Origin: Rugalucina vietnamica
Taxonomy: Eukaryota; Mollusca; Bivalvia; Lucinida; Lucinidae
Direction: 5' to 3'
Assembly: GCA_964017185.1 (NCBI GenBank)
Contig: OZ024872.1
Coordinates: forward strand, 45,222,188 to 45,286,187
DNA length: 64,000 nt
Shown here: in pieces, positions 24,301 through 33,698 of the stretch
Position numbering within the stretch: the first letter of the stretch is position 1
Layout: each line of letters begins with the position of its first letter
Notes under the pieces: model-generated
Database searches by the model: none
What the model was told of the DNA's origin: nothing
Seen by the model: the letters and a program-made list of their open reading frames with translations, nothing else
Program-made: the position numbers and the translations under genes

Positions 24301-27300
24301 CATGGCGGCCATCTTGGTCATGTGACCTAGAATATTAATATACACATTGGTTACCCCATCCTATAGATGCTTTGCATAAAATTTGGCTTTGATTCGCCAA
24401 GCGGTTTCAGAGGAGAAGATGTTTGAATACTATGGTAATATACATGTATATTGCCCCGGGGTGGGGGCAGATGAGCCCCTGGGGTCCATTTTTTTTCAGA
24501 ATCATTAATATTCAGTCCTACTGCCCATTTCCTGCAAGACTTTCACTTTAAATGACATTTTAAAAGTTTTCCCTATTCAAATGCATTGGCGACCTATGTT
24601 GACCTTGCCATAAAAAAGGTCAAGGTCATCACAGGGTCATGATTTATATATACATTGTAGTACTTGAGCCATCGATACTTCATGCCAAGTTTCTTTGAAA
24701 TCGATCCACCGGTTCTGGAGAAGAAGATTTTTGAAGGGTTTTTACCATATATGGGCATTGCGGCCATCTTGATCATGTGACCTGGATTATTTATATATAC
24801 ATTGATTACCCCTTCCTATTGATGCTTCACATAAAATTTGGTTTTGATTGGCCAACCGGTTTCAGAGGAGATGATGTTTGAATATTATGGTAATATACAT
24901 GTATATTGCCCTATGGTGGGGGCATATGAGCCCCTGGGGTCCAATTTTTTTTTCAGAATCATTAATATTCAGTCCTACTGCCCATTTTCTGCAAGACTTT
25001 TACTTTAAATGACATTTTAAAAGTTTTCCCCATTCAAATGCATTGGCGACCTATGTTGACCTTGCCGTAAAATAGGTCAAGGTCACCGCAAGGTCATGAT
25101 TTATATATACATTGTAGTACTTGAGTCATCGATGCTTCATGCCAAGTTTGGTTGAAATCGGTCCAGTGGTTCCGGAGAAGAAGATTTTTGAAGGGTTTTT
25201 ACCATATATGGGCATGGCGGCCATCTTGGTCATGTGACCTGGATTATTTATATACACATTGGTTCCCCCTTCCCATAGATGCTTCATGTAAAATTTGGCT
25301 TTGGTTGGCCAAGCGGTTTCAGAGAAGAAGATCTTTGAAAATGGTGGACGACGGACGGACGACGGACGGACGGACGCCGGATCATGGCCATCCTATAAGC
25401 TCACCTTGTGAGCCTGACGGCTCAGGTGAGCTAAAAAAGAGGGATTGTACTATCTGTGTAGCGAAAACAAAGGCACTGATCAGCTTTGCGGTTACCGCAA
25501 AGCTGGTCTGCCCCTTTGTTTTTGCATATTTAGATTGTTGGTTTTCCTGACATTATCACATTGTTATATATTGGTAATTAGTAGATGTAGTAACATTGTT
25601 TAATCCTAATAGAAATGCTTAAGTTCTTTCATAATGTTAGCATGGTATAAAAGTTAGAAAAAAAATACTACATAATATTGAACAAATTATCACACTAAAA
25701 TGCATGCATTTTTGGAGCACTATGCTAAGGAAAATAAATCTGAACTATAAATGTAGTAGCTTTCCCACAAACTGCAGTTGTTTAGAGGGAATAAGTACAC
25801 GGCAAGGCCGAACCATGGATCATTAATAATTGTTGATTCAAGTTTTCTTTGTCCAAGATGAAGTTTAAAATTGGTTGTTATTCTGTTTTAAGATGGAGTA
25901 GTTGATTTTCTGATTAGTAAGGCAGACTGAAATTATGACCCTAAACTAATATTTGTTTCAAAAAAAGATTTAAGTAAACATGGTAAATGGTACTGAAAAT
26001 GAAAAATAAAAAAATTGAGCTTGGCAGTAGCAAAACCAACAAAACAGTGTTTGAATCAAGAGGAAATGCAATATTTGCTTGTGCATTTGCTCAGCCTAAT
26101 TTGTCTTTCCTGCTCACATGATAACAGCTTAGGGCCTTTTTAATATATGAGCAACCTCACCAGAAAACTGGTCTTTGCATATGTGAAAACTAAGGCGCAG
26201 ACCAGTCAACGGATCAGCCCCTTTGTTTTCACTGCATGGATAGTACAATCCCTCTTCTACTTATATCCAAGATTTCAAGCTTCTAGCCTTTTTTCTGTGA
26301 CTGTACATGCCAGTTTGTGTTGGACATGGCAGGAAAGCCTGAAGACTGGTCATGCCCAGATCCAGAAAATTTTCTCAGGGGGGTCCAAATTCCCATAAGG
26401 GGTCTGACGGAAAATTTCAACATGGCAAAAATTAATAATATGGCAATTCCATGCCCATGCTGGTTTTTTTGCATCATGTCTCATATCAAGCAAGAGAGTA
26501 GCAATGAAATTCATCAAACTGGGTGGTAGTTGCCACTTGTTGATTTTGCTATTGTTCAGCTCCAATGTTATAATTTCAAAGAATAAACAGAACATAACAT
26601 GCAGAGTTTAATGTCTAATCATACCTACCATGTTGGGGTCTGGGGTTTCTATAAAATCTTCCTCAAGCTACAGGCAAGCATATAGTGTAAATTAAAATTG
26701 TAGATTGAATGATTTATTCTTCTACATGTAAATAGGGTCTGCCTAAAATTTATCTTCAGATTCTAACTAAATGTAATTTCAACAGATTTATAACCATTCG
26801 AAAACTTTGAGCTCTGAAACCTTTACTTTATGATCACTTTTCTTACACACCTGAGGTTTGTATAGCTCTAGAAATTGCTTGCATGGCTGAAAACCGTATT
26901 TGTTTACCCTTATTATCAAATATGATTTAAATTGCCAGAAAGATCTATTGCAAGAAACAACTATCTTTGAATTTCTAGACATTTTCATTTCAAGGGCATT
27001 ATTTAACATCATAATTCCAAAATTAAGTTTGCTTAGATAAAATCATTCATGCATTAGAACTGGGTTTCCAATCCAAATGAAGCATCCTAAACAGTCAAAA
27101 TGACAGATTAACTTTTAAATTTTTAATTTATTCAAGATTTTCAGCCCTTGCTTTATTAGCTTTTGAAGTCTAGCACTGTCATTCTGTTTGAATCTCACCT
27201 GCAAGGAATCTCAAAGACAGACTGACTAGCAATAAATGTTGCGATGTTCCTATGGATATTTACCTTTGTTGGGTATGGCCCTTTGAGGGGTGTGTCCTCT

Positions 27301-27407
27301 GTCTTGAACAGATCGGGTTCCCCATCGTCAGGGTTCAATACAATAGACTCCGAGTACTGTGACTGACTAGCGTAGCTCGCTTGTGAGCCCGCTCTCACAT
27401 CTGCCAT
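6203..27407 (-). CDS. Six-exon gene for an unrecognised, mostly disordered protein
   Basis: Coding exons: 27264-27407, 19996-20223, 15879-16039, 10114-10336, 9396-9774 and 6203-6357. All introns are GT-AG. The exon phases agree at every junction and the sum is 1290 nt (429 aa plus TGA). The ATG at 27407 has G at -3 and +4. The protein is polar with no signal peptide or membrane helix. Features: an acidic helix near 202-214 (DDEIMAELEELM); a conserved-looking GWLDEFYASLEYID (about 231-244); two direct repeats TRxTTKMTE (302-319); two RPSS repeats (338-347); and a folded-looking C-terminus with LIKLRERLGWQTEIPDH (389-405). I do not recognise the family. Cytoskeletal or ciliary proteins often look like this, but that is only an impression. 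The gene spans 21 kb because its introns are packed with transposons. Confidence 0.8.
6735..6998. repeat. Family B element, short form (intron 5)
   Basis: Starts with ATATGTCTGTGAAA and CCCCACTTTTATATAG and ends AATCTTTGTATATTGCATGG. It is the same family as 20601-21767 but lacks the tandem array and terminal hairpin. Confidence 0.55.
7192..8513 (+). repeat. Pearl/HINE-type element: eight ~155 bp units, GGAC run, hairpin
   Basis: The units share ATAAGTGTACCAAGTTTCAT and AATCAAAGGGAAATAACTCC, at about 7276, 7420, 7573, 7730, 7879, 8037, 8196 and 8350. A GGAC/AGAC microsatellite follows (8416-8468), then a hairpin at 8483-8513 (TATGTCTCCC / GGGGGAGACATA). The 5' edge at 7192 begins ATGTCTCCCCC, the same terminal sequence. 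It lies in intron 5. Confidence 0.65.
8516..8746 (+). mobile_element. Family A MITE
   Basis: Begins GAGCCGCT and ends GCGGCTA. It contains the family's internal palindrome around GGCGCTGGTCAGCTGTGCAG, next to the HINE hairpin at 8513. Confidence 0.65.
9034..9156. mobile_element. Short MITE with CTTGAAGTTATA ends
   Basis: Inverted ends CTTGAAGTTATAGCCA (9035) and TGGTTATAACTTCAAG (9155) enclose about 90 bp. A related diverged sequence begins near 41955 (ACTTGAAGTTATAGACACA). Confidence 0.6.
9396..9774 (-). CDS. Exon 5, six-exon gene
   Basis: 379 nt, donor CTG|GTAAGT. Two AG acceptors are available: TTTGTAG ending at 9775 (used here, keeps frame) and TTTCAG at 9756-9758 (gives 360 nt and breaks the frame from exon 4). 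It carries the TRxTTKMTE and RPSS repeats. Confidence 0.75.
10114..10336 (-). CDS. Exon 4, six-exon gene
   Basis: 223 nt. The acceptor is CTACTACATTACAG and the donor AGA|GTATGT. It encodes the K/P-rich start HKPKPAAKPGPK, the acidic DDEIMAELEELM and the aromatic WLDEFYASLEYID segments. A decayed copy of its 5' half lies upstream in intron 3 (about 10690-10830). Confidence 0.8.
10407..10620 (-). mobile_element. Family A MITE with ACAT target duplication
   Basis: GAGCCGTG...CAGCTC flanked by ACAT at 10403-10406 and 10621-10624. It lies in intron 3, between exon 4 and its decayed duplicate. Confidence 0.75.
10690..10830 (-). pseudogene. Decayed duplicate of exon 4 start in intron 3
   Basis: The minus-strand translation HKPIPATKPGPKIKSETS...NEMMAEL parallels exon 4 (HKPKPAAKPGPK...DEIMAEL). 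The similarity also extends upstream into the intron. The acceptor CAG of the real exon is CTG here and codons are missing, so it should not splice. Confidence 0.7.
11742..11866. mobile_element. Family C MITE half with 30 bp perfect palindrome
   Basis: Starts AGGTCCCAAGGTTATAAAAC. Positions 11793-11862 form a hairpin with 30 bp arms around AATAATCGTT. The right end is replaced by a family B piece starting about 11868. Confidence 0.65.
11868..12115. repeat. Family B element, reverse orientation
   Basis: AGGCGGTACTAACATGTACC is followed by TTTTGAGCAAAAATAAGAAA. The element ends with ATATAAAAGTGGGG and ACACGGACATG, the reverse complement of the family start. Confidence 0.55.
12744..12970 (+). 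mobile_element. Family A MITE
   Basis: GAGCCTACGAAATGAGAAAACC start and an internal palindrome of the AAAGGCGCTGATCAGCTGCG type near 12890-12935. The right end decays after ATTGTTGG. Confidence 0.6.
13186..13400 (+). mobile_element. Degenerate family A MITE
   Basis: Segments resembling GAGAAAACC, GGTTTCCGACCAGG, GAAGTGGAATTGTACTATC and GCTGATCAGCTG appear in the right order with many changes. It produces a spurious 100-codon frame. Confidence 0.5.
13861..15306 (+). repeat. Pearl/HINE-type element: ~335 bp units, CA run, hairpin
   Basis: The unit marker ACACAATACAACTTACCATA recurs at about 14117, 14453, 14788 and 15119. A CA microsatellite is at 15211-15237. A hairpin at 15267-15303 pairs ATACCCCC with GGGGGCAT around TATATATTTCGTATAT, followed by AAAAA. 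The left edge ATACCCCCGGCGG mirrors the right end. Confidence 0.65.
15879..16039 (-). CDS. Exon 3, six-exon gene
   Basis: 161 nt. It starts in phase 0 after acceptor GTGATTCCAG and ends with two extra bases before donor GTAAGT, completing a Met codon with the first base of exon 4. It includes the basic stretch FKRDYQRRQNIVKARQ. Confidence 0.8.
16293..16530. mobile_element. Family C MITE
   Basis: Left end GGCCAAGGTTAGAAAACTTT and inverted right end AAGTTTTATAACCTCAGACC. The interior carries the GTTGGCATTTTAACATTTAT palindrome, here diverged. Confidence 0.65.
16541..17494 (-). mobile_element. Family A MITE split by the 4 bp-duplication element
   Basis: GAGCCACATCATGTG to CTTCTTAA (16541-16675) and TTAAATCCAAAATTTCAAGC to GTGTCACAACTC (17396-17494) are the two halves of a single family A copy, rejoined once the insert and one TTAA are removed. 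Confidence 0.75.
16676..17395. mobile_element. 720 bp element at TTAA duplication (copy 1 of 3)
   Basis: Bounded by TTAA at 16672-16675 and 17396-17399. The left end is GTATTTATCAATATTGACAT and the right end CACCCATAAGTCC. There are no obvious terminal inverted repeats and no long frame. Other copies are 45019-46259 (TGAA duplication) and 55891-57989 (TTAA). Confidence 0.75.
17585..19799 (+). repeat. Pearl/HINE-type element, ~450-470 bp tandem units
   Basis: Left end ACCAGAGGACCAATGGTCCT with CTCACCTGAG. The units share CATATATGGGCGTGGCGGCC and AACTATGATGGGCTGGAGTC, at about 18540, 19013 and 19456. A GGAC microsatellite is at about 19695-19740. The end hairpin AGCTCACC...GCCTTCGGC...GGTGAGCT is followed by AAAAA. 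A second microsatellite and an incomplete hairpin at 18445-18532 run straight into array sequence, so two copies are fused. It lies in intron 2. Confidence 0.65.
19996..20223 (-). CDS. Exon 2, six-exon gene
   Basis: 76 codons, phase 0 at both ends. The acceptor is CTATTCCCAG and the donor AAG|GTACTG. It begins VVNFASPSRLEK and ends GSKDGKSDEK. Confidence 0.8.
20601..21767 (+). repeat. Family B, full form: palindrome, ~185 bp units, CACT run, hairpin
   Basis: Starts CAGGAAAACATGTCCATG. A long palindrome at 20714-20764 pairs GTTAGAACCGCCT with AGGCGGTTCTAAC. Three units are marked by GGAGTTGCGCACACAAGGTA (about 21040, 21230, 21425). A CACT microsatellite is at 21640-21680. The hairpin 21707-21741 has a 16 bp stem and TTC loop, then AAAAAATC, and the element ends TGTATATTGCATGGGC. 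It lies in intron 1. Confidence 0.7.
22444..22677 (+). mobile_element. Family A MITE, near-complete
   Basis: GAGCCGCC...GGCGGCTC, 234 bp, with ATAT on both sides. The internal palindrome at about 22585-22645 pairs GCTGATCAGCTTCGCGGT with its complement, giving a second hairpin inside the terminal one. Confidence 0.8.
22730..22900 (-). repeat. Family B fragment, reverse orientation
   Basis: Contains GTATACATTAGAACCACCTC and ATATAAAAGTGAGGTGTAAG, followed by ACACGGACATGTTGTCCTGA. Confidence 0.5.
23341..25548 (+). mobile_element. Family A MITE split by a HINE
   Basis: GAGCCTTCATTTGAGAAAACC to GATTTAAG (23341-23448) and AAGAGGGATTGTACTATC to ATTGTTGGTTTTCC (25438-25548) are the two halves. The insert is at 23449-25437. 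Confidence 0.75.
23449..25437 (+). repeat. Pearl/HINE-type element inside a family A MITE
   Basis: Same family as 17585-19799: ACCAGAGGACCAATGGTCCT start, about four units of ~460 bp each with GGTCAAGGTCA, a GGAC microsatellite at 25345-25378, hairpin AGCTCACC...GGTGAGCT and A run. No target duplication is seen, as expected for rolling-circle elements. Confidence 0.7.
25549..27263. other. Intron 1 remainder, with a degraded family A MITE
   Basis: 26149-26335 is a degraded family A copy (GAGCAACCTCACCAGAAAAC, palindrome decayed). The rest is AT-rich intron sequence with nothing else recognisable. Confidence 0.5.
27264..27407 (-). CDS. Exon 1 coding part, six-exon gene
   Basis: Encodes residues 1-48, from MADVRAGSQASYASQ to GPYPTK. 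The donor is AAG|GTAAAT on the minus strand and the phase is 0. A 5' UTR acceptor may exist just upstream (TTTATAG at about 27450), so a further non-coding exon is possible. Confidence 0.8.
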
Positions 27408-28052
27408 CTCTATTCCTCTAAGTTGACTGTTTTAGTTCTATAAAGAAGAGATATCGTCTTTCAAAACACCAGAAAAAAAATAAATCACCTTCAACAATAT
27501 ACATTTGTAACTGATAAAGCCATCATAGAGTATTTTTTTTTTTTTTTTTGTTGTTGTTTTTTATCAGATGTGTGTTCTTTTGTGGTAGGTACACAGGGAC
27601 TTAACTACCCTTGTCACTAAGCCTGGTAGTCTACCTAGTTGTACTACTACGGTACTACCAGTGGTAGAAACTACTATTCAATAGTGGTAAAACTTCATTT
27701 CTCATAGACTAGGATTGTCCTTTGGGCCGGAATCATGTTTTCTGGTACAAATTGCTGATGTCACTGATACTGATGAATAAATAGACAGCAAAAACTTAGT
27801 GTTTCAATACTGAAACCATTCCCACAGAAGTGAAAGGACAGTCAATTGCCATTGACGGGAATACTTCACTTGCCATGTTATACACTGGAGGAATGTGTCA
27901 CTGTATTGATAATTTGCTTACACCCAATGAAGCTCTGAAGTGTTCAACTTCAAAGAGAATACTAGTACATGTACTAAGACATCATCCACTTGTGGTAGAT
28001 AGCAGTGTAGAAAGCCTGAATGTAAGCAGGGTCTCTCTATCTACATGTATCT

Positions 28053-29057
28053 ATACTTAGCGACACTTCCAACGCTACCGATAGAGTTTTTGTTATAATT
28101 TCAAAACTACTCAAGATATTGAAATGAAATTTGCAGGGACGATAGAAAGATTCATGAGACGTGTACTGAAGGCAAATTTTGCCAGCAGACGTTGATAAAG
28201 AAACGCCCCGGGCGTTTGGACGCACCGCGCCTCATTTTCAAAAGTCACAAAACCATGTGTAGCGAACATAGATCGTGACAACAGTTCCTCCGTATTTCCT
28301 TCTCGTTTTGTTTTCTCTTTTTGCCACAGCACATGGAAGAAGAACAATTCTCAGAAAAACAAATCGTATGCACGGACTGACTGGGGTATGCGTCTCATGC
28401 ACGACGGTGCGACGTCTCTTACAGCACGCAAAACTGTGAACCTTAGAACTGCAAGTTGAGTTAATGCTTTAACCATCCAAATGACCGACCTAAAATAAAT
28501 CTACCATATCTAACGCTTATCTGGGATGTGCTCAGCTGTGTAGTAATAGACGGTACCCTGCTAATGTTATACACTTTGAACAATTTGTTTGTAAGGGATG
28601 GATGGAAGGGTATAGCGCAGCATCCTTGAATGCTGTTCGTGGCTTAGATATGTAGTTGTTGGCTAGCAATCATTCGAGTAAATGGCGGAATTTGACTGGA
28701 TCTGATGCATATTTGCTGTGATACATGTAGTTTAGTTTTAACTGTTTTGTTTGTTTTCTTTTTTCTTCTTTTTTCATGAATAAAATAAAAAAAAATACAG
28801 TATGGCTATAAATTGTAGGTTTATTGCTGAAATAATGTTTTGTTTAATCCCTCATGTTTTGCGACTTTTGAAAATGAGGTGTGGTTTGTCTAAACGCTCG
28901 GGATGATTCTTAATAAAGGTCAGCTGGCATGATTTTGCCTTTAGTACACGCCCCATGTATTTTTCTATCGTCCCTGCAATTTTCATTTCAATATCTATAG
29001 TGATTTCGAAATTATTGCAAAAACTCTATCGGTGGCGTTGGAAGTGTCGTTAAGTAT
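28053..29057. mobile_element. MULE-like non-autonomous element with ~200 bp inverted ends
   Basis: The arms 28053-28260 and 28855-29057 are inverted copies (start ATACTTAGCGACACTTCC, end GGAAGTGTCGTTAAGTAT). They are flanked by a perfect 10 bp duplication ACATGTATCT (28043-28052 and 29058-29067). Long arms plus a 9-11 bp duplication fit the Mutator superfamily. No transposase. It sits about 0.65 kb upstream of the six-exon gene's ATG. Confidence 0.8.
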
Positions 29058-29265
29058 ACATGTATCTTCAATAATACTGAGCCGATCAGTTCTGATCATT
29101 ACCTCTATACATCTTGAAAGATCCTGATGTTAATTAACAGAGGCTGACTATGAATGTTAAAAAGAAGTTAATAATGGTTGTAAGATTCTTGTAGCATGTT
29201 CTGTATATACATCTATACAGTACACGCTTCAGGCCATCACACAATTAGTTGGGAACCCTCAATAT

Positions 29266-30388
29266 GCTATATTACACATGCTTCCATATCGTTTCATAGT
29301 GAGCCCAGTTGGTTGATCAAAGGTGAAATGAACTGTCAATAATTCCTTCTTTTTTTCAAAATAAATACAGAAGACTCTTCACTGATCAATGTGTTACTAA
29401 CATCTTTATTCAAGATTGTGCTATTAGAAAAAAAAAATGTTTTGTCCATTTATTTAACAACAGTGCACTTAATCCTCCGTAGGTTTATGGAGAATTGATT
29501 TCCGACCATTTCCATATATGGAAAGTTAATTTATCAATTTGTATAAGGCAGCGCATGTTGAAACATTGCGATGATGTCACACTAACTAAATAGGGCATGC
29601 CGGGATGACGTCATACAGGTAAGTTTGTTCATTCGATGGAGGTATATTACTCGGTGTTTATCGCTATGCCTAACCAAATTTGGAGCGCAAATATAGAATC
29701 AAAATGAATATTTTTCATCAAAACATTGCATATTCTATTAGATTTCCGGATAATAATTTATTCCAAGGTAAGGAATGCGTAATATTTTGGTCATATTATG
29801 ATGTAATTAGCGTCTGAAAGTAGTAAACGCATAGCGATAATGACCGAGGTTACCACCTCCACCGAATGAAGAAAATAGCGGGAAAGGTGACCGATATCGA
29901 TTTCTTTTCACGGAAGAGTACCTTGCCGACCTGCCCTATAGTGATCAAAAAGCTTGACAATGACGTTATTTGTAGAAATGCCGGTGGATGATTGGCCAAG
30001 GCCAAAAAATGACCTTTCAGCTAGAATGAATTAATATTTAACGTCGACATCGGTTTCCGTAATGTTGGCAAATAGGATAACCTAAAATTGAATTTGATTG
30101 AAAAACAGCTGTGTAGAAAAAATCTGTTTTAAAAAAGAGGACACAGAATTTTGTGGAGAAAAAATGCTTGTTTAATGTGTGTTTCATCAAACAGCGAAGT
30201 GTTGGTGAGCATTTCTTTGTATTAAAGATGAAACTCTAGGTGAAACAATTGGTGTGTAAAAACGGTTTATTTTGCCACATTTTTTAATGGCTGGATACAA
30301 GGTTGTATGTGTACATTCAGAAAAGCTCCGGGTCACTTTGGCCGATGGAGATTGTAAACAACAGCTGAGTTGTACGAGTCTATCACAC
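29266..30388. repeat. First copy of a ~1.29 kb tandem duplication
   Basis: Begins GCTATATTACACATG. The same sequence restarts near 30552 (GCTATATTACACATA) and continues, with interruptions, to about 35250. Copy 1 carries an extra roughly 240 bp foldback (29630-29868; ends CATTCGATGGAGGT and ACCTCCACCGAATG) that copy 2 lacks. Confidence 0.65.
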
Positions 30389-30910
30389 AATGACTGTCGG
30401 CATAAAGAGCGGGGTATTTACCATTTTTGAATGTCTCTTTTATAGATAAATTCACCGTTTCTTCTTGGAGTGAGTGTGCCTGTATGGGGAAAGAGATTCA
30501 CTCATGAATCAAAATATTTGTGCTCTCTGTTTAGTTGCGAAATCTCACTCCGCTATATTACACATATGTTCCATATCTCTTCGTTGGGATCCCAGTTGGT
30601 TTTTCAATGGTGAAACGAAGTGTCGATAATTGCAACTTTTTCAAGATAAATCAAGAAGAATACACTTCATCGATGCATTACTAATATGTTTATTGTGCTT
30701 TTAGAAAAATATCCAACCTTTTCTGTCCGTTTGAGCGATTTTATTCTCGTTTAAAAACTTCTGGCTGTCATTCTTTCAATGCACTTAATCATCCGTATAT
30801 GTTCGTATGTTTACGCCGAGAATTGACTAACGGCCATTTCCTTATATGGAAAGTTAATTGTCAATTAATATTTAATTGATCAATTAGTATAATGAAGCGC
30901 GTGTTGCAAC

Positions 30911-33611
30911 TAGTGTTGTTCGATTATGGAATTTTCATAATCGATCATCGAAAATAATGAGACATGCTTTTCCGATCAATTATCGATTATAATCGAAATG
31001 TGACCAATACTGATTTCCTTCCACAGAACTGATCAGAACTGGGAGGAGTACTCTGCTAACATACTCAATTAAATCTAAAAATATAATGTATGGAATAGCT
31101 GAAGTAAAATTGTGCATTTAATATGTATAAAGACTTTAAATTGATTATATGCAACAGAGAGGACTTGCTATTTTAGCTACGTTTTACGAGAGTGAAATTT
31201 ACTTCTAAAACAGTTCCGCTATAATGCGCTGGTCGGAGTTCACAAATCGCGGGCCCGTTATACGAGAGTCATGTAACGGAAAGGCTATACAGGGTTCGCG
31301 CTAGGATATATTTTTCTTTCGCCATCACTTTCGCCATTTGAGAATTTTTTTCGCCATTTTCTTGAAGTTTGAGCCAAATCTTGGCCATTTTTTCGCCAAG
31401 AGGACATATTTCACTCAGCTCCTTGCTCACTTAAACCCCCAAATATTTTGTTTGCCCTTTTTAACTTGGGTCTCTCCAGTTCCCTAAAAATACATATTGC
31501 CCTTCTCACCCAAGTCCCATACATGCTACATGTACTAAGTTATATTTCAACAGTAGATCCAGGTAATGTAATTATGAATTTCCAACTGATTTGAAGGGCA
31601 GGTGTACTAGACTGAGATCCCTATACATATAGTTTGGGAAAATATGTTTTATAAAGCTTGTTCTTGTATTTGTAAACAAGGGGAACAACTACTAAAATTA
31701 TTAGTTTATGCTTGTACAAAATCAGAAACAAAACTTTTAAGATTAGTAGACAGATTGAAATATTAAAATTCATATACTTTAATAGAAAAAAAATAAATGA
31801 CACTCTACAAAATCAAGAGTTAAAGCTATAAAATAAATGCATGGGTAAAGTTGAGTTGCTGATTCTAAAAAGAATCTGTTTCATTTTTAAATGGTATATA
31901 TTGACATTTCCCACTCATTTGCACTCAAACATTATTTCACATCTAACACGCCAGGGACGGTGTATATATCATTACTGGACCACGTGCGCCGAGCGTGTCA
32001 TGCAGTACACGCCTGAATACACAAGGTCAAAAATGACACCTGTCAATTGAATGCTTTAGCAATACACTGCAACACTTGAATAAACACCGATAAAGAATAG
32101 GATTATCTCTATTGTAGGCGCGAATATACAGGTGATCAAATGATGGTTTTCTGTGGAAAACAATGGCTTTTTGGCTGGACAAAGTGGCTCTATATATTCG
32201 CCATTTACTTTCGCCAAAGTCAAATTTTAGGAGCCAAAAAATAAAAATCTTCGCAAATGGCGACGATGGCGACCGCTAGCGCGAACCCTGCTATACTACC
32301 AAATCCGACCAGACTGCACACCGTTTCTGTAGTTCGTTTGGGTGGGGGAAAGCACCTTATAGGCTCATTAAAAACCATTAATTAATAAACCATTTACCTC
32401 GAGATCTTTGTACAATGGAATAATAAATTGCAAGTTTGCGTTTTAAAATTTTAATCCATTGTAAACACTCTATAAACAATAAAATTCATTTTTATGACGC
32501 ACCATTGAAAACAGATTTTAAAGCGTCAATGACAGCGGAAACAGTAGAAAACACCACTCATTTTACCCAGTGAAATATATTGGATAAAAACGGTAGCGAG
32601 TTTTCTATAAAAAATATTGCCAATTTCAGTAGCGGATCATGTGCAAATACTTGATTTGAGCAGCTCGATAAGATATAATGGTATCTCAATATTTTGGACT
32701 CTAATAATCGCCGACACGAAAACATAGAGTAGCGTCACGTTAACGTGCCATGCTGCTTGCTTCAACGGACATTTTCTGCGTTTTTGCAATGACAAGTGAC
32801 AGCCATACGCCGAAAATCTAGAATGCAGACGACCATGGACTTCCTCTAAAATCAGGTGCGTCCGCTAATGGTAGTAATGGTTACGAGAATTTGTGTGTCT
32901 GTCTCTGATCTTACCGCCTCGGAAACTCATACGTGCGTGAAGTCATGGAGTGACTTTGAAAAAAAAATCGATTGGCCAATGAGCAGTCGTGTTGAATGCA
33001 GGCCGCACCAACTTTCGGCTATCTGCAGATTTAATTGACAGTTCAATTACGCATCTGTGTTTATGTTTTCATGGTAATGTAATTGGATTAAACGGACCAA
33101 TATCACGTGGCGTGCGTCTATTCTTCGGCAAGCATGAATGGATTGCGATTATCGGATTAGGAATAAATGGACAATTAAGTAAACGCGGGCGTAAAGGTTT
33201 GACAACTTTGTTTAATGATCTCGTTTACCATCTACTTACTGATAATCCATTGCGGGATGTGTATCCCTTGGCTCATTTTCACAACCTTTGTGACCTATCT
33301 AAGAAAACAATGGGTGTCATTCACGCTCGCCGGCAATGAATTCAGGTTGCCAAGCGGGCACCCTAACATAGGGCCTAAGCACCCTACCATGATTGCATTA
33401 AACTTGGCTTGCCGACGTTTCAATCCGTGTCAGGCAATCGGGCAATTGCTTATTTCTAACACTGTTAAATTATTCAAGTTTTTGCCGAATTTCGGCGAAT
33501 GAGGGCTCCTACTGTTAGCGACAATCGATTCCTGGACAGCATAATCGATTGTCGCCGACCTGGACAACTTTTTTCAATTTTCGATTTGACTCGATCATCG
33601 TTACAACACTA
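30911..33611. mobile_element. hAT-like non-autonomous element, 2.7 kb
   Basis: Inverted ends TAGTGTTGTTCGATTA and ATCGTTACAACACTA, with perfect 8 bp duplication GTTGCAAC (30903-30910, 33612-33619). The TAGTGTTG terminus and 8 bp duplication are typical of hAT. No transposase frame is recognised; the 116-codon frame at 32989-33339 has no hAT motif. Confidence 0.75.
31290..32290. mobile_element. 1.0 kb element nested in the hAT-like element
   Basis: Perfect 15 bp ends CAGGGTTCGCGCTAG / CTAGCGCGAACCCTG, flanked by CTATA (31285-31289, 32291-32295). Multiple TTTCGCCA motifs crowd both ends. Confidence 0.75.
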
Positions 33612-33698
33612 GTTGCAACGTCACGATGACGTCAAACGCCACGCGGCGAAATCAAAATGGCTGACCCAATTGACGTCATTTGTAGAAATGCGTGCATG

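Noticed and set aside
32989-33339. 116-codon frame as a hAT transposase
   Set aside because: No hAT dimerisation or catalytic motif; treated as non-autonomous interior.
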